This document shows positions 17,370-25,992 of a stretch of DNA of 64,000 nt, piece by piece. Position numbers and translations under genes: made by a program. The stretch is from contig QULQ01000004.1 in assembly GCA_003490145.1 (NCBI GenBank), positions 124,001-188,000 on the forward strand, in the 5' to 3' direction. Source of the DNA: Lachnospiraceae bacterium OM04-12BH. GTDB taxonomy: Bacteria > Bacillota > Clostridia > Lachnospirales > Lachnospiraceae. Numbering within the stretch: position 1 is the stretch's first letter; each line of letters starts with the position of its first letter. Under the pieces are notes generated by a model. The model was given only the letters and a program-made list of their open reading frames with translations. It was not told the DNA's origin and ran no database searches.

Positions 17370-19085
17370 ATGAATGTGGAATTAGTATTGTCGCAGCTGG
17401 ATTCTCTGATTGAAAACCGCAGAACCGACCTGGTGGAAGGTTATTTAAGAGAAAAAATGGAAGAGGCAGCTGAGGAAGGTGACAGGCGTGCAGTGATCAC
17501 GCTGATGAATGAACTGATCAGCTATTATGGAGGAACAGGAGAATTTGAAAAGATGGTGGAATACTGTCAGCAGGTTCTCCTACTTTTGCAGGGAATGGGA
17601 ATGAAAGGGACAATTCCTTATGCAGCTACGCTTCTTCATGTAGCAGATGCATACAGAGAGGCAGGACTTCTTTCAGATGCCATGAGAGCCTATCAGGAGG
17701 TTAAAGGGATTTACGAGGGAAGCATAGCTTATAATGATTTCAGATATGTAGAGCTGTATCAGGGCATGAGTCTTCTTTTCCAGCAGACAGGGGACGATGA
17801 AAGTGCTTGTGACTGTCTGCAAAGGGCACTCTCTGTTGCCAGTCAGTATCAGGGTGCCAGGACAGAGGTGGCAGCGATCTATACGAATCTGGCACTGGCG
17901 GAGATTAAGCTGCTCCGCTATGAAGAAGCCATGGATCATCTGAAAAGAGCGATATCCCTGTACGAAATGGATGAAGAAAGAGATTATCATTACAGCGGTG
18001 CCCTGTCGGCAATGGGTGAGGTACTGTATCTGACAGGGGAGCTTGAGGAATCCGCCAGGTTTTATAAGCTGGCACTTCTTGAGATTGAGAGGACATCAGG
18101 AAGAAACCAGGCATACGAAATTACATTACAAAACCTGCATGCAGTTATCCAGGAACAGAAAAACGCACTGATCAGAAACCGCAGCTTTGAAAAGGGAATG
18201 GAGCTGTGTCAGGCCTTTTATGAAGAATATGGTATCCCTATGATCAGGACGAGGTTTCCGGCATATGAGGGTGTGATCGCAGCAGGCCTGGTAGGAGAAG
18301 GATCGGAATGCTTTGGATATGATGATGAAGTATCAAGAGATCATGATTTTGGCCCGGGCTTCTGCCTCTGGCTGACAGATCAGGTATATGATGAGATCGG
18401 TGAAGAGCTGCAGCAGGCCTATGATGAATTGCCGCACACCTTTATGGGAGTCACAAGGGTAACCTCTGCCAAGGCAAGAAAAAGAGTCGGTGTATTCCGG
18501 ATCAGTGAGTTCTACGGAGAACTCATAGGACTGCAGGATGTACCGGTATCCAGAAGACAATGGGAGGTTATACAGGACTATCAGCTCAGTACAGCCACTA
18601 ACGGAAGGGTTTTCAGGGATGATCTTGGAGAGTTCACGAGAATACGAAAAGGATTGCTTTCTTATTATCCGGAGGAAGTGAGACTCAAAAAGATCGCCAG
18701 GGAAGCGGCACTGATGGCACAGGCCGGGCAATATAATTACAGCCGTATGCTTGGAAGAAATGAAACAGTAACGGCACAGATCGCACTGGCAGAATTCATG
18801 AAGCATACGATGGCGATGATCTATCTGCTGAACCGGAGCTATGCGCCTTTTTATAAATGGATGCACAGAGGACTGGAAAAGCTCCCACTGCTCAAGGAAT
18901 TGAGAGATGTGCTTACTGCTTTGTCACAGATGCCGGTTGGGGATGAAAGAATTCCGGAAACGATAGAGTTCATAGTGTCACGTATTATTGCAGAAATGAA
19001 GAAAGAGGGTCTGACAAGCGGAGAGGATAATTATCTGGAGCATCATACAGAGAATATCCTGAAGGGTATACCAGCACTCGAATAG
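17370..19085 (+). CDS. TPR repeat protein with DUF4037 (nucleotidyltransferase-like) domain
   Basis: 571 residues. The first half (to about residue 280) is tetratricopeptide repeats, for example AATLLHVADAYREAGLLSDAMRAYQEV and AIYTNLALAEIKLLRYEEAMDHLKRA. The second half matches DUF4037: GLVGEGSECFGYDDEVSRDHDFGPGF at about residues 310-335, where G-S and D-x-D resemble a nucleotidyltransferase active site, then a long helical C-terminus with QLSTATNGRVFRDDLGEF. Substrate unknown. The ATG at 17370 follows GGAGGCAG; the ATG at 17352 overlaps the previous gene. Co-transcription with the cyclase suggests a joint signalling role (inference). Confidence 0.82.
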   Translation: MNVELVLSQLDSLIENRRTDLVEGYLREKMEEAAEEGDRRAVITLMNELISYYGGTGEFEKMVEYCQQVLLLLQGMGMKGTIPYAATLLHVADAYREAGLLSDAMRAYQEVKGIYEGSIAYNDFRYVELYQGMSLLFQQTGDDESACDCLQRALSVASQYQGARTEVAAIYTNLALAEIKLLRYEEAMDHLKRAISLYEMDEERDYHYSGALSAMGEVLYLTGELEESARFYKLALLEIERTSGRNQAYEITLQNLHAVIQEQKNALIRNRSFEKGMELCQAFYEEYGIPMIRTRFPAYEGVIAAGLVGEGSECFGYDDEVSRDHDFGPGFCLWLTDQVYDEIGEELQQAYDELPHTFMGVTRVTSAKARKRVGVFRISEFYGELIGLQDVPVSRRQWEVIQDYQLSTATNGRVFRDDLGEFTRIRKGLLSYYPEEVRLKKIAREAALMAQAGQYNYSRMLGRNETVTAQIALAEFMKHTMAMIYLLNRSYAPFYKWMHRGLEKLPLLKELRDVLTALSQMPVGDERIPETIEFIVSRIIAEMKKEGLTSGEDNYLEHHTENILKGIPALE

Positions 19086-19091
19086 AATCAG

Positions 19092-19114
19092 GGAACCTGC
19101 CATCGGCAGGTTCT
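19092..19114. terminator. hairpin between convergent genes
   Basis: GAACCTGCC (19093-19101) pairs perfectly with GGCAGGTTC (19105-19113). T tracts on either side are poor, so it is at best a weak bidirectional terminator. Confidence 0.5.
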
Positions 19115-19121
19115 CTGTATG

Positions 19122-19649
19122 TCAGGAAATACTCTTTAACAATCCATTGGCAATTGCCCTGGCAATTTCCTGAAACTGAGTATCAAAACGTATGTTATCT
19201 TTATCTGTATTAATAAATCCGACTTCTACAAGAACGGCAGGCATGTCAGTCCGGCGCAGGACAGCCAGATTTGGCCGTTCCTGGATCCCCTGATTGACAA
19301 ATCCTACACGAGTAAGCTCACGGTTTATGTTCTCGGCAATGGTTCTTGCAATGCCGTTTTTGGAATAAACGAGGGATTCTACACCAGTATACTGGTTATC
19401 ATAGGGGCTGGAGTTACGGTGGATAGAGAGAAAATAGTCTGCACCGGAGGCATTTGCCATTGCAGCTTTACCGGCAGGGCTGGTATAGACATTACTGGTT
19501 CTTGTATAGATCACATTTACACCATTTTCTTCCAGTATGTTTCCCACAGCAAGGGCAAGGCGGAGGGTATCATCCTTTTCTTTACGCCCAAGATAAGCAG
19601 CACCAAAGTCGGAACCCCCATGACCGGCATCAATTACAACTGTAGCCAT
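19122..19649 (-). CDS. N-acetylmuramoyl-L-alanine amidase (Amidase_3), single domain
   Basis: 175 residues, just the catalytic domain. The zinc amidase motifs are VVIDAGHGGSDFGA (His ligand), KEKDD (Glu ligand), FLSIHRNSS (His ligand) and the catalytic Glu in VLVEVGFINTD. It cleaves the bond between muramic acid and the peptide stem of peptidoglycan. There is no signal peptide, transmembrane segment or binding repeat, so the export route is unclear; it could act on the wall after lysis or in the mother cell. AGAGG lies five bases before the ATG. Divergent from the HAD-AroA fusion. Confidence 0.9.
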   Translation of the reverse strand: MATVVIDAGHGGSDFGAAYLGRKEKDDTLRLALAVGNILEENGVNVIYTRTSNVYTSPAGKAAMANASGADYFLSIHRNSSPYDNQYTGVESLVYSKNGIARTIAENINRELTRVGFVNQGIQERPNLAVLRRTDMPAVLVEVGFINTDKDNIRFDTQFQEIARAIANGLLKSIS

Positions 19650-19677
19650 AAAAACCTCTTTTAAAAGGACTTAAGAT

Positions 19678-19685
19678 ATTGTATG
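19678..19685 (-). promoter_or_regulatory. possible sigma-E -10 element of the amidase gene
   Basis: On the minus strand CATACAAT equals the sigma-E -10 consensus, but no convincing -35 lies 13-15 bases upstream. Recorded because the amidase may be sporulation-linked. Confidence 0.25.
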
Positions 19686-19727
19686 CTGTTAAACAGATAG
19701 CTGTGTATCATAAGAAAGGAAGTAGGC

Positions 19728-21764
19728 ATGAAAAATCAGACCAAAGAGAAAAAAGCATATCAGGCAGTTATATTTGACCTGGATGGAACTCTGTTAAATA
19801 CATTGGAGGATCTGAAGGACAGTGTAAATTATGCACTGCGGATGTATCATAAAAAAGAACGGTCACTGGAGGAAGTACGGAATTTTGTTGGAAATGGTGT
19901 TGAGAAGCTGGTGCAGAGAGCACTTATGCCGGATCAGGATGAAAAGACATTTACAGAGGTATTTGCTGTATTTAAAGCATATTACGAAGAACATTGCAAT
20001 GATAAGACCTGTCTCTATCCCGGAATCGCAGAGCTTCTGACAAGCTTACAGAAAAAAGGAATCAAAACGGCAATCGTATCCAACAAGATGCAGGAGGGAG
20101 TGGATGTCCTGTATCATCTTTATTTTGAAAAATATCTGAAGGTAGCAATCGGCGCAAGCGAAGGAATCCGCAAGAAACCGGCACCGGATACTGCCAGGGA
20201 AGCACTGCGGTTATTACAGGTATCAGAAAAAGATGCCCTGTATGTGGGAGATTCTGATGTGGATATTGCAACTGCCAGAAATGCAGGAATGGACTGTGTA
20301 TCTGTCACATGGGGATTCCGGACAGTAGAAGAGCTGCAGGCAGCCGGAGCGGCTGCGATGATAAACAGACCGGAAGAGCTGCTGGCTCTGATAGAAACAT
20401 CCGGGAAAGAAACAGAAATGGAAAGAGAAATGGAAACAGCAGCACCTGTAAAATGGCTGTCCAAATTTCCGGAGAACCGGGAAATTACTGTAAGTGTGCC
20501 GGGATCTAAAAGCATCACAAACAGGGCATTTCTTCTGGCAGCACTGTCACAGGGAACATGTCATTTGAAAGGAGTCCTGTTCAGCGATGATTCCCGTGGC
20601 TTTCTGGACTGCTTAATTAAATTAGGATTTAATATTGAAATAAATGAGAAAAAGAAAGAAGTTATAATAGAAGGAACAGGAGGAAGGATTCCTGACAGAA
20701 AGGCTTCCATCAATGTAAGAAGTGCAGGAACTGCGGCACGTTTTCTTACAGTAATGCTGGCTATGGCTGGAGGGGATTATGAACTGACAGCATCACCCCA
20801 GATGTGTAAGCGTCCCATGGAGCCATTGCTTTCCCTGCTGGAGGCATGTGGTATTACATTTGAGTTCCACGGGGAGGAAGGACATTTTCCTTTTGACCTG
20901 CATTCTGACGGTATTCATCAGAAGGAAGTAAGGATCGATACAAAGATCAGTAGTCAATTTGCCAGTGCTTTATTAATGTGTGCAGCCATGAAGAAAGATG
21001 GCCTGGCTGTCATACTTGAAGGAGACAGAAGCGAAGGTGCATATATTAAAATGACACTTGCTATGATGAGACAGTTTGGAATTGAAGTGGAAAGGGAAGG
21101 AAGGAAGTGCATCGTGTCCGGAAATGCTTCCTTTGGCGTTCCGGTATATGAGATCGAGCCGGATGTTTCTGGAGCCTGTTATTTCTATGCAATGGCACCA
21201 CTTTTAAGAACAAGTGTTATTGTAAATGGAGTCCATGAAAACTCCATACAGGGAGATATTGCATTTTTGTCTGTGCTTTCCAAAATGAGGTGTAAGATGG
21301 AGGATACAGAGAAAGGGATCTGTGTGGATGGCCGTCTGTTAAGTGCGTATCCGGGGCAGACTCTTTCCATGAAGGATTTTTCTGACCAGACTATGACCAT
21401 GGCAGCGATTGCACCATTTGCTGCTTCAGAAACAAGGATCTGTGATATAGAACATATCCGCTATCAGGAATCAGACCGGATGAAAGCGATCATCACTGAA
21501 TTAAACAGGATGGGTGTCAGCTGCGAGGAGATTCCGGAGGAAAAGGGAATTCTGATCAGACCGGTTTCAGAAGATGGGATCAGAGAAACGGAAGTGGAGA
21601 CCTATGAGGATCACAGAATGGCGATGGCCTTTTCACTGATCGGGCTGAAAACAGGAAAGATCGGGATCAGGAATCCCGGATGCTGCAGGAAAACATTTGA
21701 AAATTATTTTGAATTGATCGAGGAATTACAGGAAAACAATCATGCAGGAAGTGCGGAACAGTAA
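19728..21764 (+). CDS. aroA: fusion of HAD phosphatase (phosphoglycolate phosphatase-like) and EPSP synthase (AroA)
   Basis: 678 residues in one uninterrupted frame. Residues about 10-225 are a HAD phosphatase: motif I FDLDGTLLNT (D17, D19), motif II TAIVSNK, motif III lysine in RKKPAPD and motif IV VGDSDVDIATA, with an alpha-helical cap typical of Gph/PpaX. After a glutamate-rich linker (about 226-245), residues about 250-672 are EPSP synthase: VPGSKSITNRAFLLAA, RSAGTAARFLT, SSQFASALLM, YQESDRMKAI, EDHRMAMAFSL and CRKTFENYFEL. AroA joins shikimate-3-phosphate and phosphoenolpyruvate. AAAGGAAG precedes the ATG; hflX overlaps the 3' end by 23 bp. The role of the phosphatase half is unknown. 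Confidence 0.92.
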   Translation: MKNQTKEKKAYQAVIFDLDGTLLNTLEDLKDSVNYALRMYHKKERSLEEVRNFVGNGVEKLVQRALMPDQDEKTFTEVFAVFKAYYEEHCNDKTCLYPGIAELLTSLQKKGIKTAIVSNKMQEGVDVLYHLYFEKYLKVAIGASEGIRKKPAPDTAREALRLLQVSEKDALYVGDSDVDIATARNAGMDCVSVTWGFRTVEELQAAGAAAMINRPEELLALIETSGKETEMEREMETAAPVKWLSKFPENREITVSVPGSKSITNRAFLLAALSQGTCHLKGVLFSDDSRGFLDCLIKLGFNIEINEKKKEVIIEGTGGRIPDRKASINVRSAGTAARFLTVMLAMAGGDYELTASPQMCKRPMEPLLSLLEACGITFEFHGEEGHFPFDLHSDGIHQKEVRIDTKISSQFASALLMCAAMKKDGLAVILEGDRSEGAYIKMTLAMMRQFGIEVEREGRKCIVSGNASFGVPVYEIEPDVSGACYFYAMAPLLRTSVIVNGVHENSIQGDIAFLSVLSKMRCKMEDTEKGICVDGRLLSAYPGQTLSMKDFSDQTMTMAAIAPFAASETRICDIEHIRYQESDRMKAIITELNRMGVSCEEIPEEKGILIRPVSEDGIRETEVETYEDHRMAMAFSLIGLKTGKIGIRNPGCCRKTFENYFELIEELQENNHAGSAEQ

Positions 21765-23088
21765 TACAGTTGAAATAACAGAGGAAAGAGCAGAAAGGGT
21801 CGTACTGGCGGCAGTGGAGGAGGGTGTCACAGAATCAACAGGTGATATGTCACACAGAATGGATGAGCTTGCCAGCCTTGCGAAAGCCTGCTATATGGAA
21901 CCGGTCGGTATGGTCATACAGAGGCTGGAAACAGTGAATAAAGGGCTCTATATGGGAGCTGGCAAGGTACAGGAATTAAAGGAACTGTGTGTAAGGCTGG
22001 AAGCAGATCTGGTTGTTTTCAACAATTCCCTGACACCATCCCAGCTGAGAAATCTGCAGGATCTGCTGGATGTCCCGGTTATGGACAGGACGACACTGAT
22101 CCTGGAGATCTTTGAAAGCAGGGCAAGGACAAGAGAAGCCAGGCTTCAGGTGGAAACAGCAAAGCTTCAGTATCTTCTGCCAAGACTGGTAGGCATGCAT
22201 GAAGCACTGACAAGGCAGGGCGGAACCAGTGGAAGCATGAGCAGCAGGGGAGCCGGAGAAAAGAAGCTGGAGTTAGACAGACGGAAGATCGAACACAGAA
22301 TTGCGGAACTGCAGCGTGAGCTGAAGGAAATTACCAAGGAGAGAGAAGTACAGCGGAGCAGAAGAAATAAAGGAAGACTGCCGCTTGTTTCCCTTGTCGG
22401 GTATACCAATGCAGGAAAATCAACGATCATGAATGCCATGGTGGATCGTTATGCGGCCGGAGAAGAAAAGAGAGTGCTTGAGAAGGATATGCTTTTTGCT
22501 ACACTGGATACCTCGGTCCGCCGGATCAATACCGGGGATAACAGAGACTTTCTGCTGTCAGATACAGTTGGATTTATCCATGATCTGCCCCACAGCCTGG
22601 TGAAAGCGTTCCGGTCTACGCTGGAGGAAATAGAGAATGCTGATCTGCTTATACAGGTGGTGGATTATTCTGATCCCTTTTATGAGGAACAGATGAAAAC
22701 AACGGCGCAGACCCTGTCAGAGCTTTCTGCAGGACATATTCCCATGCTTACCGTATATAATAAGGCGGACAGAAGGGAGGGGGCTTCCTATCCGAGAACA
22801 GTCGGGGATAAGCTTTTTGTTTCAGCAAAGGAAGAAGCATCACTGGATCTGCTTGTCGGGGAGATCCTTGAAAAGATTTATGCAGATCAGGTGGAGGGAG
22901 AGTTCCTGATTCCTTTTCAAAGAGGGGATATTGTTTCTTACTTTATGGAAAATGCTGTGATACTTAAGCGGGAATATAAGGAAGAGGGAACACTTCTTTT
23001 GGTGAAATGCCATCCGGCAGACAGGGAAAAATACCGCAGCTATCTGACAGAAACAGGGGGAAATAATGCAGAAGGAAAGATTGAATAA
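21742..23088 (+). CDS. hflX: GTPase HflX
   Basis: 448 residues. HflX is a ribosome-associated GTPase that splits stalled or hibernating 70S ribosomes. The N-terminal HflX domain contains GAGKVQEL, FNNSLTPSQLRNL, MDRTTLILEIFESRARTREA and the glycine-rich RQGGTSGSMSSRGAGEKKLE at about residues 150-175. The GTPase domain has G1 GYTNAGKST, G3 DTVGFI and G4 NKAD. The ATG overlaps the end of the HAD-AroA gene by 23 bp, with an AGGAAAA ribosome site; rluF overlaps its own end by another 23 bp, so the three genes form an operon. Confidence 0.94.
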   Translation: MQEVRNSNTVEITEERAERVVLAAVEEGVTESTGDMSHRMDELASLAKACYMEPVGMVIQRLETVNKGLYMGAGKVQELKELCVRLEADLVVFNNSLTPSQLRNLQDLLDVPVMDRTTLILEIFESRARTREARLQVETAKLQYLLPRLVGMHEALTRQGGTSGSMSSRGAGEKKLELDRRKIEHRIAELQRELKEITKEREVQRSRRNKGRLPLVSLVGYTNAGKSTIMNAMVDRYAAGEEKRVLEKDMLFATLDTSVRRINTGDNRDFLLSDTVGFIHDLPHSLVKAFRSTLEEIENADLLIQVVDYSDPFYEEQMKTTAQTLSELSAGHIPMLTVYNKADRREGASYPRTVGDKLFVSAKEEASLDLLVGEILEKIYADQVEGEFLIPFQRGDIVSYFMENAVILKREYKEEGTLLLVKCHPADREKYRSYLTETGGNNAEGKIE

Positions 23089-23800
23089 ATATCTGGCATC
23101 CTGCGGCGTATGCTCACGTAGGGATGCTGATAGGCTGATAGAGGAGGGAAGAGTCCAGGTAAATGGACAGAAGGCTGTGATGGGGCTCCAGGTCTCGGAT
23201 GAGGACGAGATCGTGGTGAATGGAAAGCATCTTCCCGGGAAAAATGATAAAGTGGTTTACGCTTACTATAAGCCTCTTGGAGTGACATGTACGGAGAGAG
23301 ACCGGCACGCGGACAAGGTTCTGACACAGCAGGTGAAGCTGCCGGTGAGAGTGACCTATGCAGGCCGGCTTGATAAAGATTCAGAGGGGCTGATCCTGCT
23401 TACGAATGACGGAGACCTGATCCACACGATGATGAATGGCAGCGGAAACCATGAAAAGGAATACATCGTGAAGGTGAATAAGGAGATTACAGGGGAGTTC
23501 CTGCAGAATATGGCAGATGGTGTGTTCTTAAGGGAGCTGAACCGCAGGACAAAACCCTGTAAGGTAGAGAAAATCGGGAAATTTACCTTCCGGATCATTC
23601 TAACCCAGGGAGTCAACAGACAGATCAGACGAATGTCCCATGCTTTGGGATTTGAGGTGACAGCGATCAAAAGAATCCGGGTGGCAACTGTGGAACTTGC
23701 AGGCTTATTACCCGGGAAATACCGCCAGATCACTGGGATAGAATTACAGATGTTATACAATTCATGCATGAAAAATACCAGTAAATATAAGGAATTATAA
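23066..23800 (+). CDS. rluF: 23S rRNA pseudouridine synthase, RluF-like
   Basis: 244 residues. An S4 RNA-binding domain at about residues 2-50 (RLNKYLASCGVCSRRDADRLIEEGRV) is followed by the RsuA-family catalytic domain with AGRLDKDSEGLILLTNDGDL, where the Asp is catalytic. RluF rather than RluB is suggested by HEKEYIV and QGVNRQIRRMSHALGFEVTAIKRIR. E. coli RluF modifies U2604 of 23S rRNA. AGGGGGAAATA precedes the ATG inside hflX. The subgroup is less certain than the family. Confidence 0.85.
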   Translation: MQKERLNKYLASCGVCSRRDADRLIEEGRVQVNGQKAVMGLQVSDEDEIVVNGKHLPGKNDKVVYAYYKPLGVTCTERDRHADKVLTQQVKLPVRVTYAGRLDKDSEGLILLTNDGDLIHTMMNGSGNHEKEYIVKVNKEITGEFLQNMADGVFLRELNRRTKPCKVEKIGKFTFRIILTQGVNRQIRRMSHALGFEVTAIKRIRVATVELAGLLPGKYRQITGIELQMLYNSCMKNTSKYKEL

Positions 23801-23919
23801 AAATAGAAGATCTTTTTGCTACCTGAAAGCCTGCAGACAGAAAGACAGAGAAAAACAGGGATTATGAAATAGGCATTGAAGGAAAAATAAAAATAAATGA
23901 AGGGAATCCTGCAAGTAAA

Positions 23920-25956
23920 ATGGATAGTAATCGGATAGAAACAGAGGTAATGGACAAAAAAGAATACGATGAACTTACGAAAACAATCAATTATCATATG
24001 GACCGCTATTATAATCAGGATGAACCGGAGATCAGTGATTATGACTATGATCAGCTGATGCTGAAGCTGAAAGCAGCCGAGAAGGAGCATCCGGAATGGG
24101 TCACACCACAGTCTCCGACGCAGAAGATCGGTGGCACAGTGAAGCGCGAGGCAGGTGTTAAGGTGACACATGATGTGCCGATGCTTTCCATTGAAGATGT
24201 TTTTACAAAGGAAGATGTTACTGCATGGGTAGAGAAGGTAAAAGCCCTTCACCCGGACTGCAGTTTTTCTGTCGAGACCAAAATAGACGGACTCAGCATG
24301 ACACTTCGGTATGAGAAGGAGGAAGATGGATGCTTAAGGCTTATTCTTGCAGAAACCAGAGGAGATGGACTGGTTGGTGAGGATGTGACAGCCAATGCGC
24401 TTGTGATCCCGGATGTGAAACGGTTAGTAGAGCTGCCTTATGATTCCCTGCAGCTTCGCGGGGAAGTATACATGTCCCATGAAGATTTTGAAGGCTATAA
24501 TCTTGAGCAGGAACAGGCGGGAAAGAAGCTGGCTGCCAATCCAAGAAATCTGGCGGCAGGAACACTGCGGCAGCTGGATCCGGGAGTTACAAAGAAGCGT
24601 GGGCTTCGTATGTTTGTATTTAATGTGCAGCAGGGGCCGGAGGAGCTGACGGAAAGCCATTGCAAGGGAATGGATATCCTGCAGCGGCATGGAATACCGG
24701 TTGTTTTTCACAGAAAATGCAATACGGCAGAGGAGATCATCAGAATGATAGATGAGATCGGGGATATGCGTGGTGAGCTGGATTACGATATTGACGGAGC
24801 GGTCATTAAAATCGACCAGGTCCGATACCGGAATGATTTCCCGGCGGGAAGCAAATATTCAAGCGGACATATCGCCTATAAATATCCACCGGAAGAGCGT
24901 GTCGTGATCATGGACGATATCCTGGTGGATGTCGGCAGAACCGGCAAGCTTACCTTTACCGGAGTATTTCATGATCAGATCACAGGAAAGCCGGCAAGAC
25001 TGTGTGGAACGAATGTATCAAGAGCAACTCTGCATAATCAGGATTATATTAATGAAATGCAGGCAGGTCTTGGAGGAGCATACAGGATCTTTAAGAGTGG
25101 GGAAATCATCCCCAAGTTAAACGGATGCGTTGAGGCACCAAAGCAGGTTTTTAAGGCGCCGGAAAGATGTCCGGTCTGTGGAAGCGTCCTGGTGAAGGAT
25201 GAGGATATGGCAGATATCTGCTGTCAGAATGCACTTTGCCCGGCACAGCTGACAAGAACGATTTCCTATTTCTGCTCTCTGGATGCAATGAACATTATGG
25301 GGCTTGGAGATTCGATCATCGATACACTGATCAAGGCAGGATACGTGAAAACCTTTGCAGATATTTATAAGCTGAAGGAGCATAAAGAAGAATTGATTGC
25401 GAAAGGCGTATTTGGCAAAGAAAAAGGAACGGTCAGAGTGCTGGAGGCAATCGAAAAATCTAGGGAAAACGAACCGTTTAAGCTGCTGACAGGTCTGGGG
25501 ATCAGAAATGTAGGAAAAAATACAGCCAGAACGATCATGAAGCATTTCGCATCTATCGATGATCTGCAGAAGGCTTCTTATGAGGAACTGGTCGCAATTG
25601 ATGACATAGGAGATACTACGGCACAGTGTATTAGACAGTACTTTGATGATCCGGAGAATCAGGAAATCATATCAGAGCTTAAAGCCGCCGGGCTTACCAT
25701 GGAAATGCCGGAAAATGATGATGCGGGTGACAGATTAAAGGGGCTGACGATTGTCGTGACGGGAACACTGCCAACGCTTGGCAGAAAAGAAGTCGCAGAC
25801 CTGATTGAAAATAATGGCGGAAAATGTACAGGCTCTGTTAGCAAAAAGACAGATTACCTGGTGGCAGGAGAGGCGGCAGGAAGCAAGCTGATAAAAGCAC
25901 AGGCACTTGGGATCCCTGTTATTACAGAGGAAGAACTTCTGAAAATGCTTTCCTGA
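23920..25956 (+). CDS. ligA: NAD-dependent DNA ligase
   Basis: 678 residues, standard LigA size. It seals DNA nicks using NAD. Adenylation domain with the nucleotide-accepting lysine K121 in VETKIDGLSM, then the OB fold. A four-cysteine zinc finger follows (CPVCG and CCQNALCP, about residues 407-440), then helix-hairpin-helix repeats with LTGLGIRNVGKNTA, and a C-terminal BRCT domain (KGLTIVVTGTLPTLGRKEVADL, about 605-675). Two starts are possible, ATG 23920 and ATG 23950, neither with a good ribosome site. The preceding 119 bases hold no clear promoter or other feature. Confidence 0.96.
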   Translation: MDSNRIETEVMDKKEYDELTKTINYHMDRYYNQDEPEISDYDYDQLMLKLKAAEKEHPEWVTPQSPTQKIGGTVKREAGVKVTHDVPMLSIEDVFTKEDVTAWVEKVKALHPDCSFSVETKIDGLSMTLRYEKEEDGCLRLILAETRGDGLVGEDVTANALVIPDVKRLVELPYDSLQLRGEVYMSHEDFEGYNLEQEQAGKKLAANPRNLAAGTLRQLDPGVTKKRGLRMFVFNVQQGPEELTESHCKGMDILQRHGIPVVFHRKCNTAEEIIRMIDEIGDMRGELDYDIDGAVIKIDQVRYRNDFPAGSKYSSGHIAYKYPPEERVVIMDDILVDVGRTGKLTFTGVFHDQITGKPARLCGTNVSRATLHNQDYINEMQAGLGGAYRIFKSGEIIPKLNGCVEAPKQVFKAPERCPVCGSVLVKDEDMADICCQNALCPAQLTRTISYFCSLDAMNIMGLGDSIIDTLIKAGYVKTFADIYKLKEHKEELIAKGVFGKEKGTVRVLEAIEKSRENEPFKLLTGLGIRNVGKNTARTIMKHFASIDDLQKASYEELVAIDDIGDTTAQCIRQYFDDPENQEIISELKAAGLTMEMPENDDAGDRLKGLTIVVTGTLPTLGRKEVADLIENNGGKCTGSVSKKTDYLVAGEAAGSKLIKAQALGIPVITEEELLKMLS

Positions 25957-25992
25957 GTTTTTTACTTGTTTCACAGTAATATTTATAGTTTA

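Noticed and set aside
19679..19711. TTGTAT...TATCAT as the promoter of the HAD-AroA fusion
   Set aside because: The spacer would be 21 bases, too long; the true promoter could not be placed.
23801..23919. Regulatory element in the gap before ligA
   Set aside because: The gap contains TTGCTACC but no -10, hairpin or repeat that stands out.
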